From NCBI RefSeq assembly GCF_001695575.1, contig NZ_LUAX01000007.1, positions 1,426,001 to 1,490,000 on the forward strand: a stretch of 64,000 bases of DNA, read 5' to 3'. This stretch comes from Vibrio europaeus (GTDB taxonomy: Bacteria > Pseudomonadota > Gammaproteobacteria > Enterobacterales > Vibrionaceae). The notes under the pieces were generated by a model, which was given only the letters and a program-made list of their open reading frames with translations, was not told where the DNA came from and searched no databases. Numbering within the stretch: position 1 is the stretch's first letter; each line of letters opens with the position of its first letter. The translations under genes were made by a program, and so were the position numbers. Positions 16,380-25,106 of the stretch are shown here, piece by piece.

Positions 16380-17282
16380 TTAGCTCACCTTGTTAGCGGC
16401 AAACTTAATTGCATCGACTAGGGCATCGAGGTTGTGTTGAGTCTCTACAATGACCTTTTCTTGCGTGTACTCGCCATGCGTCATGTGAGAGAAACGGTAA
16501 AGTGCCACGCCAGTTTCTTTCTCAATAGTGTCTACAAATCGATTCGGCATATCGAGCTCATAGAACAAAACGTCAATGCCTGAGCCTTTGATCTTCTCGA
16601 TCGTCTGTTGCAGTTGACTCGCACTGGGTTCAACTCCGTGAGCAGGTTCGATAACCGCCGCCACCTCAACACCGAACTCTTGCAATAGATAGCCATAAGC
16701 GTTGTGTGTGGTTGCCACCTTTATCTTGCTTGTATCCGTATCGATCAGTTGTTGCATGGCGTTGTGCTTCATACGACGGAACTGCTTAGCGTAGTTGCGT
16801 GCGTTGGTACGATAGAACGACTCATTGCTTGGATCGAGTTTGCCAAGTTCATGGGCGATGGTGTAGACCGTTTGAACCGTGGTGGCTAGCCCAATAAATG
16901 TGTGCGGATTAACGGCGTGACTTCCTACTGACTGCCCCATTGCTGGGAGCAAAGGGATATCTTGGTTGGCATAAATGACGGTTAGGTCGCGTCGGTTAGC
17001 TGCCTTAATGACTTCCATCGCGAACTCGTCGTGACCAATGCCATTGACGACTATGGCATCCATAGTTTTGAGTTTAACCAGATCATTAGGTTGAGGAAGG
17101 TAATTGTGTGAGTTAACGCTAGCATCGACCAGAGGTAGTACGTTCATCTTGTTCTCGACCACGGCCTTAACATAGCTGTAGTAAGGGTGCATGGTGATAC
17201 CCACGGTCAGTTTATCTTGGGCGGATGCAAATGGATGACAAAGAAAGCCCGCCAACAAGGCAAGGGTGAGTTTTTTCAACAT
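16380..17282 (-). CDS. Metal ABC transporter substrate-binding protein (ZnuA-like)
   Basis: 300 aa with signal peptide (MLKKLTLALLAGFLCHPFASA). TroA-superfamily features: His in TMHPYYSYV, SHNYLPQPNDLVKL, GIGHDEFA, the hallmark NPHTFIGL, ATTHNAYGYLLQEFG, and a C-terminal acidic ligand candidate in FYELDMPNRF. It lacks the long His/Asp-rich loop of true ZnuA proteins. Captures a transition metal ion, or possibly a metal-ligand complex, in the periplasm for the adjacent ABC pair. Fur-like boxes at the head of the operon favour iron or a linked metal, but zinc or manganese remains possible. Confidence 0.88.
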   Translation of the reverse strand: MLKKLTLALLAGFLCHPFASAQDKLTVGITMHPYYSYVKAVVENKMNVLPLVDASVNSHNYLPQPNDLVKLKTMDAIVVNGIGHDEFAMEVIKAANRRDLTVIYANQDIPLLPAMGQSVGSHAVNPHTFIGLATTVQTVYTIAHELGKLDPSNESFYRTNARNYAKQFRRMKHNAMQQLIDTDTSKIKVATTHNAYGYLLQEFGVEVAAVIEPAHGVEPSASQLQQTIEKIKGSGIDVLFYELDMPNRFVDTIEKETGVALYRFSHMTHGEYTQEKVIVETQHNLDALVDAIKFAANKVS

Positions 17283-17321
17283 GGAGAGTCCGTCGTTTAG
17301 TTTGTACTGCGTTTGATGTCG

Positions 17322-17870
17322 TTAGCGAGAGGAGGTGAGCAAAACTTGCTTCCATCCCCAATTTTCTAAGTGATTTGGGACTAGATCTTCAGGCTTAGGC
17401 AGTTTAGCCTCAGCTGCCGCAAGCCAAATAGCACTCGTTTGATTGATACTTGATAGGAGCACGCTTGGCGCAAGCTCTGAGTTATCAGGCACACCCAGAT
17501 AAACCCCATCGCCTATTAATTGCCATTGATGTTGGCCGTAGCGATGCCAAGTTTTATCTTGAGTAAAAGGGGTAAGCCACTCTTGCTCAAGTTGATGCGG
17601 AGTAGGCCAAGCATGCTCCCCTTGCATTACCGCGTGGCTATGCAAGTCGCGTATTTCTTCGTGGGCTAGTTTTAGATCCGCGATGAAAGCACGCGTTAGA
17701 GTAGATAGCTGCTCTGTGTAGATATAGCTCTCGTTGTACTCATTACTCTTCTGTTTGTGTTGGTTAAACGGCATTAACAGCGCCGTTATCGCAACTACAA
17801 AAATGATCGCGCTGAGAACCCAGCGCGCTTCATGAGTACCGTCATTTGGTCTAACGGTTTGAATTGTCAT
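17322..17870 (-). CDS. DUF6162-type membrane-anchored periplasmic protein
   Basis: 182 aa. One N-terminal transmembrane helix (about 18-37, WVLSAIIFVVAITALLMPF) followed by a periplasmic alpha/beta domain with YGQHQWQLIGDGVYLGV. I recognise this as the family that travels with ZnuABC-like operons in Pseudomonas and Vibrio relatives; no biochemical role is established. Its start overlaps the stop of the upstream 99-aa gene (ATGA), indicating co-translation. Confidence 0.65.
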   Translation of the reverse strand: MTIQTVRPNDGTHEARWVLSAIIFVVAITALLMPFNQHKQKSNEYNESYIYTEQLSTLTRAFIADLKLAHEEIRDLHSHAVMQGEHAWPTPHQLEQEWLTPFTQDKTWHRYGQHQWQLIGDGVYLGVPDNSELAPSVLLSSINQTSAIWLAAAEAKLPKPEDLVPNHLENWGWKQVLLTSSR

Positions 17871-18166
17871 AATAACTCGACGATATCAATTTCTACAGGC
17901 GCTTCATGACCCGCATCAAAGACGAGATAAAACTCGCCTTCAGGACGAGTAAATCGTGTGTTCGAATACTGGTCTGAAGTTTGTCGCTCGATGAGGTTGT
18001 CTTCATAGTCGAACAGTTGAATGACATAATTGGGTGCACCTGTTCCATCGCTATAACCTGATTTACAGTCGATGTGACGTTCTGTTAAGGCGCACTCCAT
18101 GGTTGGAAAGTGTGCCGCAGCAGGAAAAGCGAATAGGGCGACAAGTGGTAGTAGTCTTTTGTTCAT
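17867..18166 (-). CDS. Small periplasmic protein, hypothetical
   Basis: 99 aa. Signal MNKRLLPLVALFAFPAAA, then HFPTMECALTERHIDCKSGYSDG with two Cys that could form a disulphide, and a beta-sandwich-like remainder (IQLFDYEDNLIERQ, GEFYLVFDAGHEAPVEIDI). Probably a transthyretin- or DUF4198-like small beta domain. Part of the metal operon, with ATGA overlap to the next gene. Confidence 0.6.
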   Translation of the reverse strand: MNKRLLPLVALFAFPAAAHFPTMECALTERHIDCKSGYSDGTGAPNYVIQLFDYEDNLIERQTSDQYSNTRFTRPEGEFYLVFDAGHEAPVEIDIVELL

Positions 18167-18185
18167 TAATTAGCCCCGTACGCTA

Positions 18186-19022
18186 TTACTGCAATACAGC
18201 TTCGAATGTAAGATGAACATTGGCTTTAGCTTTGTCTGCTAGAGGGTGGTTGTCCAACACTTGGTTAGCACGCGCACGTAACAGGTAGCGACCAGCGTGG
18301 TCTAAGGTAAATCGAATGTAACCTTTGTTGTCACTGACTAAGTCAATTTGCTCTTGAGCGTTGCGGTGCAGGGTGCCATCACGAGTAATATCCACCTCAA
18401 CGTTTGATGCAGGTTGGCCATCGTAGTAAAGCTGGAAGGTTACTTCTTCACCTTGAACGATATCTGCAGGGTGAGTTATTGGCTTGAGTTCGAGGTATTT
18501 ATTTTCTAGTGCGAGTACTTTATCGGTTGGGCCGCCAAACGTTATGTAAGACTCAACTCGGGTGAAGTAGAGGGTGGTGCTGACATCTCTGGCTTGCTTA
18601 GGTAGCAGGCTGTCGCGGTCTGCTTTAGATGCTTTCGCCCATTTTACCGTGTCTCTACGACCTGCTTTATAATTAGTGTGGTAGCTGGGTTCACCATTAA
18701 TGGTTACCTTGTGCGTTCCAGATTCAACAAAGTTAAAATCGAAAACAGAACGGCGTTTACCTTTAAAGACATAATCCGGACGCACCAATTCGCCATTCGG
18801 TAAAGCGATACGCGCGTTATCAGCGCTGGCTGGCTTATCAAATACGAACGTACCGTGTGAAGCGGAAACATCAAAGGTAATCCAGTCACCACCTTGCTTT
18901 GATACCGTAAAGTGCGAAGGAAGTACCCAGCGTGGGTGTGCTGAAGCAGACGTTGCTACCACTCCTGTTAGCAGTACGCTTGTCGTCATCACTGCGGTTT
19001 TAAAAAATTTACTTTGTAACAT
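18186..19022 (-). CDS. DUF4198 (NikM-like) periplasmic protein
   Basis: 278 aa from ATG 19022, which has AAGGG six bases upstream. The in-frame ATG at 19028 abuts that motif and is less likely. Signal peptide, cleavage near TSASA. The mature N-terminus HPRWVLPSHFTVSK carries the conserved His-Pro and His of DUF4198, followed by two Ig-like beta domains (for example QGEEVTFQLYYDGQPA, NKGYIRFTLDHAGRYLLRA). DUF4198 members are linked to nickel/cobalt and other metal uptake systems. Here it sits in a Fur-type operon with TonB receptor and ABC genes, suggesting a periplasmic metal-handling role. Confidence 0.8.
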   Translation of the reverse strand: MLQSKFFKTAVMTTSVLLTGVVATSASAHPRWVLPSHFTVSKQGGDWITFDVSASHGTFVFDKPASADNARIALPNGELVRPDYVFKGKRRSVFDFNFVESGTHKVTINGEPSYHTNYKAGRRDTVKWAKASKADRDSLLPKQARDVSTTLYFTRVESYITFGGPTDKVLALENKYLELKPITHPADIVQGEEVTFQLYYDGQPASNVEVDITRDGTLHRNAQEQIDLVSDNKGYIRFTLDHAGRYLLRARANQVLDNHPLADKAKANVHLTFEAVLQ

Positions 19023-19031
19023 GATCATCCC

Positions 19032-19538
19032 TTATTTGATTTGGTAATTAAGACTTACGCTTCCGGTTTCAGCCGTTGGTTTAAGCGTGTATTGGGTGGC
19101 TTTAGAGCCCAGCGCTATCTTTTGACGCAACAAGCTGCGGCCACCATGTTCTCTGACGACCTCGGCAAAAAAGGTGTAGTTGCCTTGCTCTACGAATTGC
19201 CCTGAATCATCTTTACCATCCCAAGAGAAGCGGTATTGACCTGCAGGCTTCGTTGCACTGCTTAGGCCATCGATCGACTGGTTATAACGTCCTGATTTTC
19301 TCCACCAACTGCGTAAGTCTTTTAGCCACTCGTCTTGGCCTACCCATAGCTGAATGGTCTTCACCACTTGTCTTTGGTCATTTTCAATCCAAACCGCGAC
19401 ATATGGCCTTGCATACATTGGCGCATCTATTTTTGGCAGCTGAAACTTAACGTCGAGTTGCGCACTGCTCGGGAGCGGTGCTGCGAACACGCTCGTTGAA
19501 AGTAAAATGGTGCTAAGTGCAGAGAGTTTTTTCAGCAT
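19032..19538 (-). CDS. DUF2271 periplasmic protein
   Basis: 168 aa. Signal MLKKLSALSTILLSTSVFA. The mature part is a single beta domain with RPYVAVWIEND, VKTIQLWVGQDEWLKDL, RWWRKSGR-like and GQYRFSWDGKDDSGQ motifs, which fit the DUF2271 family. Members are commonly encoded beside PepSY membrane proteins and iron-regulated receptors; the function is unproven. Next gene upstream is the PepSY-type membrane protein. Confidence 0.78.
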   Translation of the reverse strand: MLKKLSALSTILLSTSVFAAPLPSSAQLDVKFQLPKIDAPMYARPYVAVWIENDQRQVVKTIQLWVGQDEWLKDLRSWWRKSGRYNQSIDGLSSATKPAGQYRFSWDGKDDSGQFVEQGNYTFFAEVVREHGGRSLLRQKIALGSKATQYTLKPTAETGSVSLNYQIK

Positions 19539-19560
19539 GTCTATTGCCCTGTAATTTGAG

Positions 19561-20184
19561 TTATGGAATCGCTATCCAATAAAGGATGAGTGTAGAGAGA
19601 CTGCCAAATGCCATCCATTTGACTGAGAGCCATAAGGTCTTGCGTTTTGGTACGATTAGGCAAAAGCCTGTGACGATGAAGAGCGTCATCAAGATAGCGG
19701 TTATGTCGATAAATACTTGCCAGATTGGGCCACAGTTTCGCCCTTTATGAGCGTCGTTGAGTAGAGCGATAAAACCGTAGTCGGATTGCTCTACCGTGGC
19801 GGTTTCTTCGAGCATATCTATGTAAACTGAGGCGTTATAACCTGGGGCTTTGAAACTCAGCGTGATCTCCCCATGAAGAAGTTCGCTATGCTCGACTTCC
19901 GTATAAATATCAAATTCAGATGCGTACCCTTTTAAGTCTGCATGAACACGTAGATAGTTAAGAAGCAACTCTTTCTCGACTGATGGTTTTTGACCTTGAA
20001 ATAACAGGTTATGGGGAATAGCAAGTTCTGTTTCGACCACATTAGGCTGCGCGCTCACATAGAGATCTGGCCGATTGAGAGTAAGCCCAGTGATGGTAAA
20101 AAATAGCACAACCAGTAGAAGTGCCATTGAAACGTATATATGCAGGCGTCTGGCCCACATTTGAAAGACTCTGTTTTTTAGCAT
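19561..20184 (-). CDS. PepSY-associated transmembrane protein
   Basis: 207 aa from ATG 20184 (an in-frame TTG at 20193 also exists; neither has a good Shine-Dalgarno). The N-terminus RRLHIYVSMALLLVVLFF carries the typical RxLH-type start of PepSY_TM proteins. A periplasmic domain of about 100 residues follows, then a C-terminal pair of helices containing NDAHKGRN, VFIDITAILMTLFIVTGF and an RKTLW cytoplasmic end. PepSY_TM proteins such as PiuB are thought to handle reduction of ferric siderophores at the inner membrane. First gene of the Fur-box-headed metal operon that runs to 13917. Confidence 0.78.
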   Translation of the reverse strand: MLKNRVFQMWARRLHIYVSMALLLVVLFFTITGLTLNRPDLYVSAQPNVVETELAIPHNLLFQGQKPSVEKELLLNYLRVHADLKGYASEFDIYTEVEHSELLHGEITLSFKAPGYNASVYIDMLEETATVEQSDYGFIALLNDAHKGRNCGPIWQVFIDITAILMTLFIVTGFCLIVPKRKTLWLSVKWMAFGSLSTLILYWIAIP

Positions 20185-20334
20185 GAAGAACAAGTATTTA
20201 TAAAAGGGCGTTTTGCCAGTATTGAGAAGGCAGCATTTACCATCATTAAACCGACATACCTGTGTCGCTATGTTCGGTTCATATTTGATACTGAATCAAT
20301 CCTTTGCAATGAATCCTGAAAGGATAAAGCCAAT

Positions 20335-20349
20335 GGTTATCATTTTCGA
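20335..20349 (-). promoter_or_regulatory. Fur-like site proximal to the metal operon
   Basis: Reads AAAATGATAACCATT on the minus strand, a good left half of the Fur consensus. It lies about 150 bases before the first gene of the operon. Confidence 0.45.
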
Positions 20350-20375
20350 ACTGGATTATAGCGCTTTTTGATACG

Positions 20376-20394
20376 GATGAGAATCATTATTGGT
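20376..20394 (-). promoter_or_regulatory. Candidate Fur box for the metal operon
   Basis: GATGAGAATCATTATTGG matches ATGANAATNATTNT of the Vibrio Fur consensus. The region 20194-20493 holds no gene and appears to be the control region of the minus-strand operon; it is also downstream of the PPTase gene. Confidence 0.55.
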
Positions 20395-20493
20395 CATTCT
20401 TGTATTTGTAATGACAGTCTATGAGTTTCTCGTAGGTGTTTGTTATATCTATTGGTCAAAAGTGATGTGTGAGTGGTGTATGGCCAAAAGGTC

Positions 20494-21225
20494 TTATGTA
20501 TTTGATGCACCACAGAGGGCCAATGTGACGATATGCGTATTGTGTACTTGATAGTGGCATTTAAGTTGCGGAGGGAGCCCTAGATCAATCAAGTAACCTG
20601 AGCAATCAAAGTACAAGGCATGCTTTTTAGCATCGACTAATTCCACCACATCAAAATCAAGTACTTCTTTTACGTGTGGGTAGATAGCTTTATAAAGTGC
20701 TTCTTTGGCAGAAAATAGAAGGGTCACTTTCTGCTGATAGGAAAGATAAGTACCTTGCAGCCTTTCTATTTCTACATCTTTGCAAACAAGAGCTGCGACG
20801 TCATCTGTTTCTTCACTCGAAAACCAGTGCTGGATATCGATACCTAAGTGAGTGTCAGGCATCTTTTTACTTGGGGTTGTTGCTGCGATAGCAAGGTTTT
20901 GACTGTGAGAGATTGATCCTTTCAGAGCTTTAGGAAAAAGCGGGGAACGATCTGGATTGATTTCAACGCTTTGGTTTTGATTGAACGCACTCATTGAATA
21001 GTGAGCTGCGACGCGACCCGCTACGAATTCAGCTTGGCGTTTATGATTGGCCTGTCTGAGTTGTAACGGCAGCCACTGTGATAGTTGTAAATCCAACGAA
21101 AAGTGAGAGATATCGTATTTTACAACACAAATATTGATGATTCGCTCAGGCAGGGGGAGGGAATAGTTTGGACATCTGGTTAACCATGGTTTCGATAAAG
21201 TTACTGATGCCAATCGTTTGTCCAT
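20494..21225 (-). CDS. 4'-phosphopantetheinyl transferase (EntD/VibD-like)
   Basis: 243 aa. Transfers the phosphopantetheine arm of CoA to the Ser of the four carrier domains in the neighbouring NRPS. Motifs: GSISHS (P1 region), GIDIQ (the usual G-V/I-D-I/V-E with Gln replacing the Glu), and FSAKEALYKAIYP (the family WxxKEAxxK motif). The Asp and the downstream Glu that bind Mg are kept. Divergently transcribed from the uptake genes with a strong Fur-like palindrome between them. Probably the dedicated activator of the siderophore synthetases. Confidence 0.88.
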   Translation of the reverse strand: MDKRLASVTLSKPWLTRCPNYSLPLPERIINICVVKYDISHFSLDLQLSQWLPLQLRQANHKRQAEFVAGRVAAHYSMSAFNQNQSVEINPDRSPLFPKALKGSISHSQNLAIAATTPSKKMPDTHLGIDIQHWFSSEETDDVAALVCKDVEIERLQGTYLSYQQKVTLLFSAKEALYKAIYPHVKEVLDFDVVELVDAKKHALYFDCSGYLIDLGLPPQLKCHYQVHNTHIVTLALCGASNT

Positions 21226-21282
21226 TATTCTTCGCTAACTCACTCTTTTACACTCGCAGATTACCCTAACAACTATACCAAT

Positions 21283-21309
21283 AAATGCAAATGAAAATGG
21301 TTTGCATTT
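21283..21309. promoter_or_regulatory. Fur-like palindrome between PPTase and fhuCDB-type operon
   Basis: Nine-base inverted arms AAATGCAAA / TTTGCATTT flank TGAAAATGG. The GCAAATGAAAATGGTTTGC core fits a Fur box. Located in the divergent promoter region of PPTase (minus) and the ABC uptake genes (plus). Confidence 0.7.
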
Positions 21310-21399
21310 ATATATTTACTGTTATATAAATTCCACCTTGTTAATCAATCGTGTTTTATTGATTAACCCTATGTAAAAAGAGAGTTTAAGGGAAAAGAT

Positions 21400-22164
21400 A
21401 TGCTCGAAGCTAGAAAGCTAGCATTTAGCGTTGGTGACAGAGAGCTGTTGTCAGATTTTGATATGAATTTTGAACCTGGCAAGATATACGCACTTGTCGG
21501 TCATAATGGTTCAGGTAAATCGACGTTACTTAAACTCCTCGCCCAACAACAAAAATCAACTGATGGGGATGTCGTGTTGCAGGGCAAATCCGTGTCTCAG
21601 TGGTCAGATAAAAAATTCGCTCAGCAAATTGCATATCTTCCCCAACATCTTCCGCCAACAGATAGTTTATCGGGCAAAGATCTAGTCAGTTTTGGTCGCT
21701 ACCCATGGCACGGCTTACTTGGGCGTTTAACCCGCCAAGACAAGCAGTTCATAGAACAAGCCATGCAAATGACCGATACCACCAAGTATGCAGATCGCCT
21801 TGTGGATACGTTGTCGGGCGGTGAACGGCAGCGAGTTTGGCTAGCCATGCTATTAGCACAAAGGACACAATATCTACTCCTTGATGAACCTTTGTCAGCA
21901 CTAGATATCGCTCATCAAGTGGAAATGCTCGAACTGATCAAAAAGCTCGCGACTGAGCTTGAGCTGGGTGTGTTAATCGTAATTCACGATATTAATATGG
22001 CAGCGCGCTTTTGCGATCACATTGTCGCGCTGCATAGCGGTAAGATGATTGCGCAAGGTTCGGTATCGGAAGTTTTCACCGAACCTCAGTTGCACGATAT
22101 CTACGGAATTAAAATGCAGATAACGGATCATTCGGCAGGTTATCCGGTGGCAATGCCATGCTAG
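21400..22164 (+). CDS. Ferric-hydroxamate ABC transporter ATPase (FhuC-like)
   Basis: 254 aa. Walker A GHNGSGKSTLLKLL, Q-loop LPQH, signature LSGGERQRVWLAMLL, Walker B YLLLDEPLSALD, switch His VIHDINMA. It belongs to the FecE/FhuC/BtuD iron-siderophore ATPase group. It overlaps the following binding-protein gene by 7 bases, and the C-D-B order is that of E. coli fhuCDB. Predicted to power import of the ferric hydroxamate made by the downstream NRPS. Confidence 0.92.
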   Translation: MLEARKLAFSVGDRELLSDFDMNFEPGKIYALVGHNGSGKSTLLKLLAQQQKSTDGDVVLQGKSVSQWSDKKFAQQIAYLPQHLPPTDSLSGKDLVSFGRYPWHGLLGRLTRQDKQFIEQAMQMTDTTKYADRLVDTLSGGERQRVWLAMLLAQRTQYLLLDEPLSALDIAHQVEMLELIKKLATELELGVLIVIHDINMAARFCDHIVALHSGKMIAQGSVSEVFTEPQLHDIYGIKMQITDHSAGYPVAMPC

Positions 22165-23039
22165 GTTTTAAAACAATTACCTCTCTTTGCCTTCTCGCAT
22201 CTACAATAGTGACGCCTGCATTGGCGGAAGAGAAGCATTCAGATACCCCGTTGCGAGTGATGTCGATTGACTGGTCTCAAACAGAAACCATGATTGCTCT
22301 AGGTATCACGCCAGTCGCATCTGCACAGCAATCTGATTATAATGATTGGGTCAGAAGCCCTAAGATTCCTGCTGAAACGGTTGATGTAGGTCTGAGAACT
22401 CAGCCTAATCTAGAAAGGCTTGCAGAATTAGAGCTAGACACAATTTTCCTTTCTCCGAGATTCTCTTCTCTTGAAACTCAGCTTTCTCGCATTGCACCAG
22501 TAAAAATTCTTGGCTTATACAAGGTCGGAGAGGTGAACTGGGATGCCGTTAAGGACTTTACTCGTCGTATGGCAAAAGAAGTGAAAGCAGTTAGCCAAGC
22601 CGAACAGCTCATCGCTGATAGTGAGCAAGAGTTAAATACACTTAAGGGTAAACTACCCGCTGATCTTGCCCCGGTGCTACTTGTTCAGTTTATGGATACC
22701 AAACATGTACGCGTGTTTGGAGAAAATAGCATATATAAAGTGGCGTTGAATCAACTTGGCATTCAAAACGCTTGGGACAAAGAAACCAATGCGTGGGGCT
22801 TCAATTTAACGGGCATTGATAAGTTACAGGGTATCGCAGGGCAGATTGTGGTTATTGAGCCGTTGCCTGCAGGAGTTAAAGAACACCTAGCGCAAGATCA
22901 ATACTGGCAATATTTGGTTAAGCAAACGGGTCACCCTTCATTATTGGTAGAGCCTACTTGGAGCTTTGGCGGTCTACCTTCAGCGCTTCGCTTTGCCAAC
23001 CTAATAACCGCTGCGTTGACTGAAGAGGTAACACAATGA
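22158..23039 (+). CDS. Ferric-hydroxamate periplasmic binding protein (FhuD-like)
   Basis: 293 aa, signal peptide ending TPALAEE. Fold type III binding protein of the FhuD/FecB group: RVMSIDWSQTETMIALGITP, VDVGLRTQPNLERLAELELD, VRVFGENSIYKVALNQLG, AWGFNLTGIDKLQGI. It resembles FhuD, which takes many hydroxamates. Stop overlaps the start of the permease gene (ATGA), so the three genes are co-translated. Confidence 0.9.
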   Translation: MLGFKTITSLCLLASTIVTPALAEEKHSDTPLRVMSIDWSQTETMIALGITPVASAQQSDYNDWVRSPKIPAETVDVGLRTQPNLERLAELELDTIFLSPRFSSLETQLSRIAPVKILGLYKVGEVNWDAVKDFTRRMAKEVKAVSQAEQLIADSEQELNTLKGKLPADLAPVLLVQFMDTKHVRVFGENSIYKVALNQLGIQNAWDKETNAWGFNLTGIDKLQGIAGQIVVIEPLPAGVKEHLAQDQYWQYLVKQTGHPSLLVEPTWSFGGLPSALRFANLITAALTEEVTQ

Positions 23040-25012
23040 GAATTCTATCTATGAGTCTTGTTGCGATACTTGCGGCATTTACTCTGACAATCGTTGGATT
23101 CCAATTAAACGCATCAGGCAATTTTTCTGCGGGTCTGAGCAGTTTGTTTCAAGCGGATTGGATGTCTCCAGAATCCGTTAAACTTCACCTAACCTGGTGG
23201 CCTAGATTCTTTACTACTTTAATTGCTGGCGCTGCATTAGCTGCTGCTGGGGTTTTGATGCAACAGGTTCTGCGCAACCCACTTGCTTCTCCCTCAACGT
23301 TAGGCGTTGCGAGTGGCGCAAGTTTTGCGCTTATGCTGGCAACCTTGTACGCCCCATGGTTGCTGACTTTTTCCAAGTCTCTTATCGCGCTCGTTGGTGG
23401 CGTGGGTACGATGGCTTTGGTGTTTGCACTATCATGGCGTCGTGCATTATCTCCCACCGTCGTCGTTGTTTCAGGCCTAGTAATTAACCTCTATTTCGGA
23501 GCGGTCAGTACGGTTCTCCTGATGATGAATCAAGACAAGCTAGCGGGTTTAATGATTTGGGGAGCGGGCTCGCTTGTGCAGACAGGATGGGCAGATATCG
23601 CCTACCTTGCACCAAGATTAGCGTTGGCGGTCGGCATCTCTTTCTTATTCGTTAAGCCATTAACTCTATTGGAGTTATCGGAGGAGGGTGCTAAGAGTTT
23701 AGGCGTTTCATTGGCTAAATTGCGAGTTATCTGTCTTGGCTTAGCTGTGCTACTCACTTCTTGGGTGGTTGCAAAGGTTGGTGTAATAGGTTTTGTTGGA
23801 TTGGCAGCACCGGCTATTACTCGTGCAACCGGCGTCCATCGTTTAGTGCCCAAACTAATCGTTTCTATGCTGCTTGGGGGTTTACTACTGACATTGACAG
23901 ATTTACTTATTCAGCAGCTTCCAGGCATCGCCGCCATGATTATTCCTACTGGTGCAGCCACAGCAGCACTTGGAGCCCCTTTATTGCTTTGGCTGTTGCC
24001 TAGGTTATCAATGCGCAGTCAAACCCAGACGCAAACAGTGATGACGCGCCATAGTGAGCAAGTGAAATCACTTAATCGCAATGCGATCGCCTTGGTCGCG
24101 ATTCTACTGCCGATTGCTTTGTTTGTTTTTAGTACCACTTCGATTCAGAGCACAGGCTGGCAATGGTTGGTCTCTTCTGGTGAGTGGAACTTATTAGAAT
24201 GGCGATGGCCGAGATTAGTCGCTGCAGCGCTAGCAGGGGTGATGCTTGCTTGCGCGGGAACGGTAATCCAAAGGTTAAGTGGTAACCCAATGGCGAGTCC
24301 TGAAGTGATAGGTATCAGTTCTGGTACGGCCTTGGGGTTAATCATCGCGATGTTCTCTGGTGTCGGCGTAAGCCTAATCGGTCTGTATTTAGGTGGTTTG
24401 TTAGGCGCTTTGGCATCTCTGTCTGTGATTGTTTTGCTTAACCGCAAGTCGGGCTTTCAGCCTGAACGTGTTTTGCTGACAGGTGTTGCTATTACAGCAC
24501 TGATGAATGCAGTACAAAGCTTTGTTTTAGCTGGGGGAGATCCTCGTAGCTATCAAGTATTAGCGTGGCTTTCTGGCTCAACCTATTACGTTACTGAAGC
24601 AACACTTATACCATTGGCTGTAGCCGCTATTATTCTAGTTGGACTGAGTTTTGTTACCGCTCGATGGTTAGATATTCTACCGCTGGGTGAGGCGAGCTCC
24701 CGTGCTGTTGGTATTAAAGTGGGGCAGGCGAGAGGCTTGTTGTTGCTACTTGTTGCCTTATTGACAGTGAGTGCGACTTTGGTTGTTGGTCCTCTTAGTT
24801 TCATTGGCCTGATGGCTCCCCATTTAGCACGTTTGTTCGGGTTTAGTCGCGCTCGTGAACATCTTATCTGTTCCGCACTTGTCGGCATGGGTTTAATGCT
24901 ATTGGCGGATTGGCTAGGCCGTCAGATGTTATATCCACAAGAAATTCCCGCAGGCTTGGTGGCATCTCTGATTGGTGGTATGTACCTAATGTGGGGACTT
25001 CGCAGACTCTAA
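23036..25012 (+). CDS. Ferric-hydroxamate ABC permease, two fused halves (FhuB-like)
   Basis: 658 aa with about 18-20 membrane helices in two repeated FecCD halves (about 1-330 and 345-658). Each half has the repeat motif (QQVLRNPLASPSTLGVASGA; IQRLSGNPMASPEVIGISSG) and the family loop (GFVGLAAPAITR; SFIGLMAPHLARLFG) that docks the ATPase. The fused form is diagnostic of FhuB-type hydroxamate permeases. Ends the fhuCDB-type operon, followed by a strong terminator. Confidence 0.93.
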   Translation: MRILSMSLVAILAAFTLTIVGFQLNASGNFSAGLSSLFQADWMSPESVKLHLTWWPRFFTTLIAGAALAAAGVLMQQVLRNPLASPSTLGVASGASFALMLATLYAPWLLTFSKSLIALVGGVGTMALVFALSWRRALSPTVVVVSGLVINLYFGAVSTVLLMMNQDKLAGLMIWGAGSLVQTGWADIAYLAPRLALAVGISFLFVKPLTLLELSEEGAKSLGVSLAKLRVICLGLAVLLTSWVVAKVGVIGFVGLAAPAITRATGVHRLVPKLIVSMLLGGLLLTLTDLLIQQLPGIAAMIIPTGAATAALGAPLLLWLLPRLSMRSQTQTQTVMTRHSEQVKSLNRNAIALVAILLPIALFVFSTTSIQSTGWQWLVSSGEWNLLEWRWPRLVAAALAGVMLACAGTVIQRLSGNPMASPEVIGISSGTALGLIIAMFSGVGVSLIGLYLGGLLGALASLSVIVLLNRKSGFQPERVLLTGVAITALMNAVQSFVLAGGDPRSYQVLAWLSGSTYYVTEATLIPLAVAAIILVGLSFVTARWLDILPLGEASSRAVGIKVGQARGLLLLLVALLTVSATLVVGPLSFIGLMAPHLARLFGFSRAREHLICSALVGMGLMLLADWLGRQMLYPQEIPAGLVASLIGGMYLMWGLRRL

Positions 25013-25020
25013 AATCGAAT

Positions 25021-25055
25021 TGAGGGAAATGATGCTCATATTTCCCTCATTTTTT
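25021..25055 (+). terminator. Terminator of the fhuCDB-type operon
   Basis: Stem TGAGGGAAAT / ATTTCCCTCA (10 bp), 9-base loop, then six T residues. Confidence 0.9.
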
Positions 25056-25065
25056 GTTCTTTACT

Positions 25066-25084
25066 GATAATGATAATCAAAATA
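25066..25084 (+). promoter_or_regulatory. Fur box upstream of the exporter-NRPS operon
   Basis: GATAATGATAATCAAAATA agrees with the Fur consensus GATAATGATAATCATTATC at 16 of 19 positions, with the first 14 perfect. It lies 23 bases before the exporter ATG and would switch the whole biosynthetic operon on under iron starvation. Confidence 0.75.
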
Positions 25085-25106
25085 ATAATTAATAAATGGA
25101 ATTAAG

